Part shown: in pieces, positions 57,350 to 64,000 of the stretch
Numbering within the stretch: the first letter of the stretch is position 1
How the letters are laid out: each line of letters begins with the position of its first letter
From: Lacticaseibacillus suilingensis
Lineage (GTDB): Bacteria; Bacillota; Bacilli; Lactobacillales; Lactobacillaceae
Reading direction: 5' to 3'
Assembly (NCBI RefSeq): GCF_016861845.1
Contig: NZ_BOLV01000011.1
Span: forward strand, 1-64,000
Length of the DNA: 64,000 nt
Translations under genes and position numbers: made by a program
Notes under the pieces: model-generated
Told to the model about the DNA's origin: nothing
Database searches by the model: none
What the model saw: only the letters and a program-made list of their open reading frames with translations

Positions 57350-58270
57350 ATGCCCAAAGTCGATTTGATGCTTGGCGACTGGAATCAGTTATCTGACGAA
57401 CGCCGCCAATTTATCGCTACTCAACTCAGTCGCTATTTTCTCAGCCCGTTGCTGAGCGTTGATGCCATTGTGCCAGTAGGCGTGGATTATTTTGGCCATC
57501 ACCTCAGCACCTTCGACATTCTGATTGGCGGCGAGTGGCTGCGCTTTGTGCCCGGCCTGCGCGCAGTGCCGCTGGGCATTGAAACCCCAGCGCCAGCCGC
57601 GATGGCCCCGGTGCTGAAGGCGATGGGTGAAGCCGCGGCGGCCCATTTGAGCCCGACTGCAACGGTGGATATGCCGCCGATGCTGGTGGCGCGTGCCAGT
57701 GTGGCGAGCGATGAGGAAATCATTGGGACCATCAATCTCACCACGCAGGCGTTTGCCGGTGATCATTTTGCCTACATGCCGGTGAAAGGCGAGGTCTTGG
57801 GACTGCTCAGCCAGGGCTCACCGGATCCTTTCACGCCAGCAAGTTGGGCGCCGACCTTAACCGGTGAGCATGTGGTGCTGCGCCTGGCCGGCGAACATCA
57901 GTATCAAGTGGCGCTGAAGCAAAACTGGAATCAGGCCCAGCTGGAAAAGCGGCTCAGCGGTTTTGGTTTCGCCTTGCCTGATGAACGAGAGTACGAGTAT
58001 CTTATGAGCGGCGGCCTGAACACCTTGTTTGGCTGGGGCAATCGTCTGCCAGAGGCGACCATGCAGTATGTGCCGAACCGCTTTGGCCTGACCGTGCCGG
58101 TGGTGCGGGCTGGGGCCGAAGTCGTGCGCGGCGCTTACGCCAAAAGTGCGCCGGTGGCAGCTGGGGCCAGCGGAGCAGCACTGCTCCCGCTATCGCCGTT
58201 TTATCGCACCACGGCTGGTGACTTTAGCCAGATGCGGTATCGTAAAATTGCCAAGATTGAGCTGACATAA
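57350..58270 (+). CDS. Uncharacterised protein with a formylglycine-enzyme-like segment
   Basis: A 306-residue soluble protein I do not recognise. Residues about 207-245 (ALPDEREYEYLMSGG, then LFGWGN and NRFGLTV) resemble the RLPTEAEWEYAARGG...WGN...NPFGLYD pattern of the SUMF1/formylglycine-generating fold. The catalytic cysteine region of true FGE is not visible, and no Cys occurs in the alignable part. So a non-catalytic or ligand-binding version is more likely. It follows the helicase by 18 bp and precedes the 51-residue gene. Confidence 0.65.
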   Translation: MPKVDLMLGDWNQLSDERRQFIATQLSRYFLSPLLSVDAIVPVGVDYFGHHLSTFDILIGGEWLRFVPGLRAVPLGIETPAPAAMAPVLKAMGEAAAAHLSPTATVDMPPMLVARASVASDEEIIGTINLTTQAFAGDHFAYMPVKGEVLGLLSQGSPDPFTPASWAPTLTGEHVVLRLAGEHQYQVALKQNWNQAQLEKRLSGFGFALPDEREYEYLMSGGLNTLFGWGNRLPEATMQYVPNRFGLTVPVVRAGAEVVRGAYAKSAPVAAGASGAALLPLSPFYRTTAGDFSQMRYRKIAKIELT

Positions 58271-58285
58271 TCGGAGGAGACGGCC

Positions 58286-58441
58286 ATGAAAAAAGTGAAA
58301 GCGGCTGGTGCTAAAGCAGGTAACTTGCTTTTAGATGGGGCAATCGGCGAAATCGTGGGCCCAATTCTCGTGATTGGTCTGCTGATTGCGGCGCCGGTCT
58401 CAGCGCTGAAGAAACGGTTTGGGGCGAAACGGGAACGGTAA
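58286..58441 (+). CDS. Small membrane protein, 51 residues
   Basis: A short gene with a strong ribosome site (CGGAGGAG, 58272-58279) 6 bp ahead of its ATG and a TAA stop. The product is a basic N-terminus (MKKVKAAGAKAG), one hydrophobic helix (about 20-40, EIVGPILVIGLLIAAPVSAL) and a basic tail (KKRFGAKRER). It lies 15 bp behind the preceding gene, so cotranslation is likely. Function unknown. Confidence 0.7.
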   Translation: MKKVKAAGAKAGNLLLDGAIGEIVGPILVIGLLIAAPVSALKKRFGAKRER

Positions 58442-58464
58442 GGTCGGCTTAGCTTTTGAGCGTT

Positions 58465-58588
58465 TAGTTGCGCTCCGCTGGGCAGCGCCCGAGCAGCTAG
58501 CTACGCTTGGGGCCTCATCGCCAAAAACCGGCGATAATGCTCCAAGCTAGGCTACCTGTCGTGCTAAGTGCGCCCAGCTTCGCAGCCT
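58465..58588 (-). repeat. Family A structured repeat, copy A5
   Basis: On the reverse strand: GGCTGCGAA, stem 1 GCTGGGC/GCCCAGC, loop GCACTTA/GCT, stem 2 GCACGA/TCGGGC (one mismatch), TAGCCTAGC/GCGTAGCTA (58496-58553 inclusive), central hairpin TTGGAGC..ATCGCC/GGCGAT..GCCCCAA with loop GGTTTTT, and end GGAGCGCAACTA. It ends 4 bp before the alaS -35 box. Confidence 0.88.
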
Positions 58589-58591
58589 GTG

Positions 58592-58620
58592 TTGACACCT
58601 TCCTTCCTACTTCGTATAAT
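58592..58620 (+). promoter_or_regulatory. alaS promoter (consensus)
   Basis: TTGACA (58592-58597), 17-bp spacer, TATAAT (58615-58620): a perfect sigma-A promoter, with the T-box leader starting near 58627. Confidence 0.92.
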
Positions 58621-58626
58621 TGCAAG

Positions 58627-58817
58627 CGTTAGGATATGCAACCTGCTTAGGCTTTTCAGAAAGCTGCCCGGGGATGAGAGGGCGGTAAGCAGCGCGGGTT
58701 GTGCTCCCTGATTGGATTAATCAAACACGTAAATGAAGAGGTAAACGATCAACATCGTTGCAACCAAGGTGGTACCGCGCGTGAGCGTCCTTGGATCTGC
58801 AGGGGTGTTTTTTATTT
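58627..58817 (+). promoter_or_regulatory. T-box leader of alaS
   Basis: The invariant T-box AAGGTGGTACCGCG is at 58766-58779. A long stem I pairs GCAACC..TGCTTA (58638-58649) with TAAGCA..GGGTTGT (58686-58702). The asymmetric loop on its 3' side holds AGCGCGG, in which a GCN Ala codon is the likely specifier. The terminator is CGTCCTTG/CAGGGGTG followed by TTTTTT (58811-58812 end region). Uncharged tRNA-Ala would favour antitermination and alaS expression. Confidence 0.9.
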
Positions 58818-58834
58818 GCACAGGAGGCAAAAGA

Positions 58835-61474
58835 ATGAAGCAATTGAGTAGTGGCGAGATTCGCCAAATGTTTCTCGACTTTTTCAAGTCGAAGGGCCAT
58901 GCCATCGAACCTTCCGCCAGCCTGATTCCCGTTGATGATCCCACCTTGCTGTGGATTAACTCAGGGGTGGCGACGCTAAAGAAGTACTTCGATGGCACCG
59001 TGGTCCCGAAGAATCCGCGGATTACCAATGCCCAAAAGAGTATCCGCACGAACGATATCGAAAACGTCGGCAAAACGGCGCGCCATTTGACCTTTTTTGA
59101 AATGCTGGGGAACTTCTCTGTCGGTGATTACTTCAAAAAAGAAGTCATTCCTTGGGCCTGGGAATTTCTGACGTCTGACCAGTGGCTGGGCTTGGACAAG
59201 GATAAGCTGTACGTGACGGTTTACCCAAAGGACCAGGATGCCAAGGCGATTTGGGAGCAAACCGGGGTGCCGGCTTCCCATATCTTTGAAGTGGAAGACA
59301 ACTTCTGGGATATCGGTGAAGGCCCATCTGGCCCAGATACGGAAATCTTCTATGACCGCGGCCAAAGCTTCAGTGACCTGCCTGAAGATGACCCAGAGAA
59401 CTATCCTGGCGGCGAAAACGAGCGTTACGAAGAAATTTGGAACATCGTGTTCTCTCAGTACAACCACTTGCCAGATGGCCGCTATGTCGACCAACCCCAT
59501 AAGAACATCGATACCGGGATGGGCCTGGAACGCTTGGTTTCGGTTATTCAAGGCACTAAGACGAACTTTGAAACTGACCTGTTCATGCCGATCATTAAAG
59601 CCACAGAAAAAATGTCTGCGGGCCATGTGTATGGCGAAGATAAGCAAGCCGATGTGGCCTTCAAGATTATTGCTGACCATGCTCGCACGGTGACCTTTGC
59701 CATTGGCGACGGCGCCTTGCCTTCCAACGAAGGCCGTGGCTACGTGCTTCGGCGCCTCATTCGCCGCGCCGCCGTTAACGGCAGTCGGTTGGGCATTCAA
59801 GGGGCCTTTCTCTACAAGTTGGTGCCGGTAGTGGGCGAGATCATGGCCAGCTACTATCCAGAAATCAATCGGAACCAGGACTTCATCGAAAAGGTCATTC
59901 ACTCCGAAGAAGATCGTTTCCAGGAAACTCTGAACGCCGGCATGGCGCTGCTGAGTCAGACCATTACCGAGCTGAAGGCCAAAGGTGAAACCGAGATTCC
60001 TGGCGCCACGGCGTTCAAGCTGTTTGACACCTTTGGCTTCCCGGTTGAGTTGACCAAGGAAATTGCCGGCGACCAAGGCGTTGACGTTGACATGAAAGGC
60101 TATGAGCAAAACATGCAGGCCCAGCGGGAACGTGCTCGCGCGGCGCGTGGCGATGCTCAGTCCATGGGTAGCCAGGACAAGACCTTGATGGCCATCAAGA
60201 CGCCAAGCAAGTTTACGGGTTGGACCGATCTGGCGGACCAAGCAACCTTGATGGATTTACTGCAAGATGATACCGAAAAAGAACGCGTGGAAGCTGGCAC
60301 GGCGCAGCTGATTTTTGACCAGACGCCGTTTTACGCCGAAATGGGGGGCCAAGTGGCCGACCATGGGACCATTCTTGATGACAACGGCACCGTTGTCGCC
60401 AAGGTGGTTGACGTGCAGCACGCCCCGAATGGTCAAAACTTGCATACCGTTGAAGTGGAAAACACCCTGAAAAAAGGCGCTACCTACACGTTGCAAGTGG
60501 ATACCGACCGCCGCCGCAAAGTGTCCATGAACCACACTGCGACTCACTTGCTGGACCAAGCATTGCGGCAGGTGCTGGGTGAACATACCCACCAAGCCGG
60601 CTCTTTGGTGGAACCGACGTATCTGCGCTTTGACTTCACCAACTTCGGCCAAGTGACACCAGAACAGTTGCGCCAGGTCGAACAGGTCGTCAACGAGCAG
60701 ATCTGGCGGCAGCTGCCGATCACCTGGCGCGAAATGCCGATTGAAGAAGCCAAGAAGCAAGGCGCCATCGCCATGTTTGGCGACAAGTATGGCGACACCG
60801 TGCGCGTGGTCACCATTGGCGATTTCAACCGCGAATTCGATGGCGGCACGCATCCTACCAACACCGCGGCGCTGGGCTTGTTCAAGATCACCGGGGAAAG
60901 CGGGATTGGCGCTGGCATTCGCCGGATTGAAGCGGTCACCAGCCAGGAAGCCTACGAGTATTTGACCCAGCAGCAGGACGAATTGGCGCAGGCGGCCAAC
61001 ACTCTGAAAATTGACCAGGTCGCCAATGTACCAGCCAAGGTCGAGCAGCTGCAAGCTGAACTCAAGGCCAGTCAAAAGACGGTGGAAGGCTTGCAGGCCA
61101 AATTGGCGGCGCAAGAAGCCGCTGGCATTTTTGACCACAGTGAGCAAGCTGGCGCCCACACCTTGATTGCCAAAGCCGTCAAGGTCGCCGGGATGAACGA
61201 ACTGCGGCAGTTGGCGGATCAATGGCGGACCAAGCAAGCTTCTGATGTCTTGGTTTTGGCCACAGCCAATGACGGCAAGGTTTCCTTGCTCGTCGCCGCC
61301 AGTGAAGCAGCCAACCAAGCTGGCATCAAAGCCGGCGCGCTGATCAAAGCCATCGCGCCTGCCATCGGTGGGGGCGGCGGTGGTCGGCCTGATTTGGCCC
61401 AAGCCGGCGGGAAGAACCCGGCGGGGATTGCCGATGCTTTGGCCCAAGCCAAGCAGGTGCTGGCCCAAGCCTAA
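58835..61474 (+). CDS. alaS: Alanyl-tRNA synthetase
   Basis: An 879-residue class II synthetase. The catalytic domain (about 1-250) begins SSGEIRQMFLDFFKSKGH. A tRNA-binding domain follows, then the editing domain (about 560-710) with zinc-binding NHTATHLLDQAL. The usual ELCGGTH motif reads EFDGGTHPTN: the Cys metal ligand is Asp here. The C-terminal part has a coiled coil and the DHHA1-type GGGGGGRPDLAQAGG. The ATG at 58835 follows AGGAGG; frame starts inside the T-box are rejected. It is controlled by the T-box. Confidence 0.96.
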   Translation: MKQLSSGEIRQMFLDFFKSKGHAIEPSASLIPVDDPTLLWINSGVATLKKYFDGTVVPKNPRITNAQKSIRTNDIENVGKTARHLTFFEMLGNFSVGDYFKKEVIPWAWEFLTSDQWLGLDKDKLYVTVYPKDQDAKAIWEQTGVPASHIFEVEDNFWDIGEGPSGPDTEIFYDRGQSFSDLPEDDPENYPGGENERYEEIWNIVFSQYNHLPDGRYVDQPHKNIDTGMGLERLVSVIQGTKTNFETDLFMPIIKATEKMSAGHVYGEDKQADVAFKIIADHARTVTFAIGDGALPSNEGRGYVLRRLIRRAAVNGSRLGIQGAFLYKLVPVVGEIMASYYPEINRNQDFIEKVIHSEEDRFQETLNAGMALLSQTITELKAKGETEIPGATAFKLFDTFGFPVELTKEIAGDQGVDVDMKGYEQNMQAQRERARAARGDAQSMGSQDKTLMAIKTPSKFTGWTDLADQATLMDLLQDDTEKERVEAGTAQLIFDQTPFYAEMGGQVADHGTILDDNGTVVAKVVDVQHAPNGQNLHTVEVENTLKKGATYTLQVDTDRRRKVSMNHTATHLLDQALRQVLGEHTHQAGSLVEPTYLRFDFTNFGQVTPEQLRQVEQVVNEQIWRQLPITWREMPIEEAKKQGAIAMFGDKYGDTVRVVTIGDFNREFDGGTHPTNTAALGLFKITGESGIGAGIRRIEAVTSQEAYEYLTQQQDELAQAANTLKIDQVANVPAKVEQLQAELKASQKTVEGLQAKLAAQEAAGIFDHSEQAGAHTLIAKAVKVAGMNELRQLADQWRTKQASDVLVLATANDGKVSLLVAASEAANQAGIKAGALIKAIAPAIGGGGGGRPDLAQAGGKNPAGIADALAQAKQVLAQA

Positions 61475-61490
61475 TTGAATGATTGAACCG

Positions 61491-61518
61491 AGGGGCTGTG
61501 ACAAATGTCACAGCCCCT
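61491..61518 (+). terminator. Hairpin after alaS
   Basis: AGGGGCTGTGAC (61491-61502) pairs with GTCACAGCCCCT (61507-61518), 12 bp perfect, loop AAAT. No U-tract follows. The right arm plus one base (TGTCACAGCCCCT) recurs at 61653-61665, on the far side of repeat A6. Confidence 0.7.
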
Positions 61519-61554
61519 AGATTCACTCCGACTGTTTCAGCAGAGTTACGTGCC

Positions 61555-61654
61555 AAAAGGCCGGAGCCGAGCAGCTAGCTACGCCATCCACCGAGTCCAA
61601 AGTTCGGACTTGGTGGATGGCTAGGCTACCTGTCGGCTCCAAACCCACCTTTTG
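61555..61654 (-). repeat. Family A structured repeat, copy A6, flanked by 13-bp direct repeats
   Basis: Reverse strand: AAAAGG/CCTTTT outer stem, internal loop TGGGTTT/GG, GGAGCCGA/TCGGCTCC, invariant TAGCCTAGC and GCGTAGCTA, and central hairpin CATCCACC..GTCC/GGAC..GGTGGATG with loop GAACTTT. The GGCTGC and GCGCAACTA ends are lost. The direct repeat TGTCACAGCCCCT at 61506-61518 and 61653-61665 brackets it. Confidence 0.85.
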
Positions 61655-61709
61655 TCACAGCCCCTTGTGTCTCATCCCCTTGTCATCAAATTGTAATACG
61701 TGAAGCAAT

Positions 61710-61791
61710 GTACAACCGGCGGGCGGCGGCTTGGGGTTAGTTGACGTTGCTAGCGAAGCGGCCGGGCCAGCGGGACCGCCAACCGTTGTAC
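61710..61791. repeat. Small GC-rich imperfect palindrome before ireB
   Basis: GTACAAC (61710-61716) and GGCGG pair with CCGCC and GTTGTAC (61785-61791). The middle is GC-rich without a clear second fold. It may be a reduced relative of family B, but this is uncertain. The rest of 61475-61847 holds no gene. Confidence 0.4.
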
Positions 61792-61847
61792 TTTCCCGGC
61801 CTATCAAGTAAAATAGAGGATAGCTAGAAGGAATAGAGGTGTTAAGA

Positions 61848-62108
61848 ATGGGCACATTAGACCAAACCGTTCATTTTGATTTTCCGGAAAACAGTCCCAA
61901 AAACGTTCATGAAACGCTGGCCACTGTGTACAAGTCACTTGAAGAAAAAGGCTATAATCCAATCAATCAGATCGTTGGGTATCTGATTTCAGGCGATCCG
62001 GCATATATTCCGCGGTACAACGATTCACGGAATTTGATTCGCAAGTATGAACGCGATGTGATCATCGAGGAGCTTGTTCGCAACTACCTCGGTAAGGAGA
62101 AAAAGTAG
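61848..62108 (+). CDS. IreB family regulatory phosphoprotein
   Basis: An 86-residue DUF965 protein. In Enterococcus, IreB is phosphorylated by the kinase IreK and affects cephalosporin resistance. The sequence [15 protein letters not shown] and [25 protein letters not shown] is the family hallmark (the second half split as [16 protein letters not shown]). The ATG at 61848 follows AGAGGTG. The stop overlaps the ruvX GTG by one base. The order ireB-ruvX-DUF1292 is conserved in Firmicutes. Confidence 0.95.
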   Translation: MGTLDQTVHFDFPENSPKNVHETLATVYKSLEEKGYNPINQIVGYLISGDPAYIPRYNDSRNLIRKYERDVIIEELVRNYLGKEKK

Positions 62109-62533
62109 TGCGGTTAATGGGGTTAGACGTGGGCTCACGCACGGTGGGTGTCGCGATTTCCGATCCATTGGGCTGGACCGCCCAAGGCCTTGAAATCATT
62201 CGGATCAACGAGGACAAAGATGACTTTGGCCTGGATCGAGTGGCAGAATTGGTCAAGCAGTATGAAGTGACAGCATTCGTTGTCGGTCTGCCCAAAAACA
62301 TGAACAACACTGCAGGGCCGCGGGTGGAGAAATCCCGCGAATACGGCGAGAAGCTGGCGGCTCAATTTGGCTTACCGGTTGACTATACGGACGAGCGCCT
62401 GACCACGGTGGAAGCATCGCGGATGCTCGTTGAAGAAGCCGACGCCTCACGCAAGCGTCAAAAACAAGTGATCGATAAACTGGCAGCTCAGCTGATTTTG
62501 CAAAATTATCTGGATCTGCACAGTCGCAGTTGA
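62108..62533 (+). CDS. ruvX: Holliday junction resolvase-like protein RuvX (YqgF)
   Basis: A 141-residue RNase H-fold nuclease, implicated in 16S pre-rRNA 5' processing. [17 protein letters not shown] holds the first catalytic Asp, [15 protein letters not shown] the middle motif, and [12 protein letters not shown] the later acids. GTG start at 62108, coupled to ireB. Confidence 0.95.
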   Translation: MRLMGLDVGSRTVGVAISDPLGWTAQGLEIIRINEDKDDFGLDRVAELVKQYEVTAFVVGLPKNMNNTAGPRVEKSREYGEKLAAQFGLPVDYTDERLTTVEASRMLVEEADASRKRQKQVIDKLAAQLILQNYLDLHSRS

Positions 62534-62549
62534 AACATGGAGGGCCCTC

Positions 62550-62867
62550 ATGGCAGAGAAGAATGAGAACGTACAACCAGGTGACGACGAACAACTAATT
62601 ACCTTGGTGGATGATAAGGGTAACGAAGAATTATACAAGGTGCTATTCACCTTTGATTCAGAAGATTATGGTAAGAGTTACGTGCTTTTGTACCCAGAAA
62701 GCGCGAGTGATGATGAAGAGGTAGATATCCAAGCCTTCTCCTTCACCCCAGATGACAACGGCGATGCCTCACAAGGCAACTTATTCCCCATCGAAGACGA
62801 TGATGAATGGGATATGGTCGAAGAAGTGCTCAACACTTTCTTGGCCGACGATGACGACGCTGAATAG
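62550..62867 (+). CDS. DUF1292 family protein (YrzB-like)
   Basis: A 105-residue very acidic protein (many Asp/Glu, [23 protein letters not shown] at the end, split: [14 protein letters not shown]). Function unknown. It is always in this operon with ireB and ruvX. GGAGGG precedes the ATG, and a terminator follows the stop. Confidence 0.92.
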   Translation: MAEKNENVQPGDDEQLITLVDDKGNEELYKVLFTFDSEDYGKSYVLLYPESASDDEEVDIQAFSFTPDDNGDASQGNLFPIEDDDEWDMVEEVLNTFLADDDDAE

Positions 62868-62875
62868 TCACACTG

Positions 62876-62904
62876 AGCCCTGCCAGCAATGGTGGGGCTT
62901 TTTG
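62876..62904 (+). terminator. Terminator of ireB-ruvX-DUF1292
   Basis: AGCCCTGCC pairs with GGTGGGGCT (two wobbles), followed by five T residues. Confidence 0.7.
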
Positions 62905-62921
62905 TTTGAGCCAAGCTTCTG

Positions 62922-62966
62922 GGGTAGGCTAATCATCCCGCTAAGTGCGGCCAACCTCCGCAGCCT
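62922..62966 (-). repeat. Family A half-copy (A7)
   Basis: On the reverse strand only the 5' half remains: GGCTGCGGA, GGTTGGCC, GCACTTA, GCGGGA, TGAT, TAGCCTA. The partner arms are gone, so it is a deletion remnant. It closely matches the 5' half of A4. Confidence 0.7.
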
Positions 62967-63028
62967 GTGGTCGGTAGCGCGTGCTTATGCTAAAATAGAG
63001 CGCAGTAACATTTCGAGGGGGACTTGTG

Positions 63029-63274
63029 GTGACAGACCAAAAGCGACGGTTTAAGGCCGTAATTGGCGATAAAGAATACACAATTATCGGACCAGGTAGC
63101 GTGGCCCAGTTTGAAACAGTCACAGCGCTGTTAAACGAGCGCTTGGCTGCCATTCAGGCTGCAGATCCTCACATGACGACTGAATCCGCGGCGGTGCTGT
63201 TAGCATTCAATGCGTTATCAGAATTAGTTGCGGCCCAAGCAGCCGCGCAAGCTCCGGAGGCGCCGCATGCTTAG
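63029..63274 (+). CDS. zapA: Cell division protein ZapA
   Basis: An 81-residue FtsZ-ring cross-linker. The beta N-terminus (KRRFKAVIGDKEYTIIG) and the following helix (VTALLNERLAAIQAAD..., coiled coil at the end) match short ZapA. Start taken as the second of two adjacent GTG codons, because it lies 7 bp after GAGGGGG; the first is possible. An extended -10-like TGCTAAAAT is near 62988-62996. It overlaps cvpA. Confidence 0.85.
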   Translation: MTDQKRRFKAVIGDKEYTIIGPGSVAQFETVTALLNERLAAIQAADPHMTTESAAVLLAFNALSELVAAQAAAQAPEAPHA

Positions 63275-63800
63275 TTTGGCAATTTTGCTGGCGTTAGCGT
63301 ACTTCTTTTATGAAGGCGCCGAACGCGGCATTTGGCTCCAGCTTTTTCACACTGGCGGCTACCTTTTGAGCATCGGCTTGGCCAGTCTGTTATATCGGCC
63401 GATTGCCGGCATGATCGCGCTTTGGGTGCCATATCCTTCCGCCACGCAGCAGAGCCAGTTCGTTTTTTTCACGAATAAAGTCGGCTTGACCTTGGATGAA
63501 GCGTTTTATCGAGGGGTCGCGTTTATTTGCGTCCTCGCGTTAGGCTGGCTCATCACGCGCTTTGCCGCGCTTTGGGTGCATGACTTGAAGTACAAACGCG
63601 CTGACCGGATGAGTTTTGTGACTGGTGGGCTGCTCAATCTGCTGATGGGGTATGTCTTTATTTTCCTGCTGCTGTATCTGGTGGCATTGGTGCCAATGGC
63701 AGGGTTACAAAACCTGCTGGCCAATTCCTTTATGGGTCGAACGATGGTGCGCTATTCGGTGGGCCTGACGACTTGGATCACGCAGCTTTGGATTGGTTAG
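63267..63800 (+). CDS. CvpA family membrane protein
   Basis: A 177-residue protein with four hydrophobic segments, related to CvpA, which in E. coli is needed for colicin V release and bile tolerance. It begins MLSLAILLALAYFFYEGAERG; KVGLTLDEAFYRG and WVHDLKYKRADRMSFVTGGLL are typical loops. CGGAGG precedes the ATG at 63267. The zapA-cvpA-mutS2 order is conserved in Firmicutes. Confidence 0.9.
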   Translation: MLSLAILLALAYFFYEGAERGIWLQLFHTGGYLLSIGLASLLYRPIAGMIALWVPYPSATQQSQFVFFTNKVGLTLDEAFYRGVAFICVLALGWLITRFAALWVHDLKYKRADRMSFVTGGLLNLLMGYVFIFLLLYLVALVPMAGLQNLLANSFMGRTMVRYSVGLTTWITQLWIG

Positions 63801-63826
63801 GGCCAGCGCCTTTTTGGGCTGGTCCT
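63798..63826 (+). terminator. Hairpin between cvpA and mutS2
   Basis: AGGGCCAGC pairs with GGCTGGTCC-type sequence around GCCTTTTTG. The U-tract is poor, so it may be only a partial terminator. Confidence 0.4.
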
Positions 63827-63852
63827 TCTGTCGCATTAAGGAGTATTAAGTT

Positions 63853-64000
63853 ATGAATAAAAAAATATTAACGACGCTGGGATTTGATCAAATCCGCACC
63901 GCGTTGTTGCAGTATGTGGTGACCGCGGCGGGGCATAACCGCGTGCGGTCCTTGACGCCCACTGCCGATGCCAAGGCGGTGCAAACTGCGTTAGATGAAA
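63853..64000 (+). CDS. mutS2: Endonuclease MutS2, 5' part only
   Basis: The first 49 codons of mutS2 (also rqcU), cut by the window edge. MNKKILTTLGFDQIRTALLQ is the family start. In Firmicutes MutS2 splits collided ribosomes and also acts in recombination control. AAGGAG precedes the ATG. Its place after zapA-cvpA is canonical. Confidence 0.9.
   Translation, partial: MNKKILTTLGFDQIRTALLQYVVTAAGHNRVRSLTPTADAKAVQTALDE

Overview
The window is a chromosomal segment of a low-GC-lineage Gram-positive bacterium (Firmicutes) with an unusually GC-rich sequence for that group. Gene content and order point to Lactobacillaceae, most like the Lacticaseibacillus branch: IreB, DUF1292, a WxL/DUF916/LPXTG surface locus, an L10 leader, an Ala T-box, a CIRCE-controlled groESL, a THF riboswitch on folT and Rex-type sites on adhE. 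The genus is an inference from these families. No rRNA, tRNA, insertion sequence, prophage or CRISPR array was seen. The right edge cuts mutS2.

Layout. 0-6.8 kb: acetyltransferase, L10 leader-rplJ-rplL, a lipoprotein, mprF, a methyltransferase. 6.8-16.7 kb: tadA, then a response regulator/intramembrane-type kinase/ABC transporter cassette, SRP RNA, a reverse-strand ABC exporter, and dnaX-ebfC-recR. 16.9-21.2 kb: yaaL and the tmk-darA-holB-yabA-rsmI run, then an acyl-ACP thioesterase. 21.2-31.3 kb: a glycosylase-like gene and ansA (reverse), folT, the t6A genes tsaB-rimI-tsaD, ABC-F (reverse), rex, an LCP ligase and a CPBP protease. 31.3-39.1 kb: groESL, a small unknown gene, mutS-mutL-maf. 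39.1-42.2 kb: a three-gene WxL surface locus and a TVP38-type membrane protein. 42.4-50.2 kb: ruvAB-queA-tgt-yajC and adhE. 50.3-58.4 kb: DtxR-type regulator, zwf, dinB, ytoI, nrnA, DEAD helicase and two poorly known genes. 58.6-64 kb: T-box-alaS, ireB-ruvX-DUF1292, zapA-cvpA-mutS2.

Most of the window is core genome (translation, replication, repair, tRNA modification, envelope). The genes hang together in recognisable ways. rex and its likely target adhE, with three Rex-like palindromes, are both present. queA and tgt make queuosine-modified tRNA, and tsaB/tsaD make t6A. mutS/mutL and ruvA/ruvB are repair pairs. The alaS, rplJL, folT and groESL units each carry a recognisable leader or operator.

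The most unusual content is intergenic. (1) A dispersed structured repeat, here called family A, has five intact or nearly intact copies plus remnants. The invariant parts are the strands TAGCCTAGC and GCGTAGCTA facing each other, a 7-nt apical loop in most copies, and conserved outer internal loops. The helices between them differ completely in sequence from copy to copy yet stay paired, which is the signature of a structure under selection. (2) Three very long imperfect palindromes, here called family B, have outer stems of about 29-41 bp enclosing two or three smaller hairpins. (3) An apparent free-standing reverse-strand RNA gene lies between queA and tgt, with its own promoter, a 10-bp closing stem and a terminator. 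(4) A terminator-bearing leader precedes ansA. I did not recognise (1)-(3) as described families.
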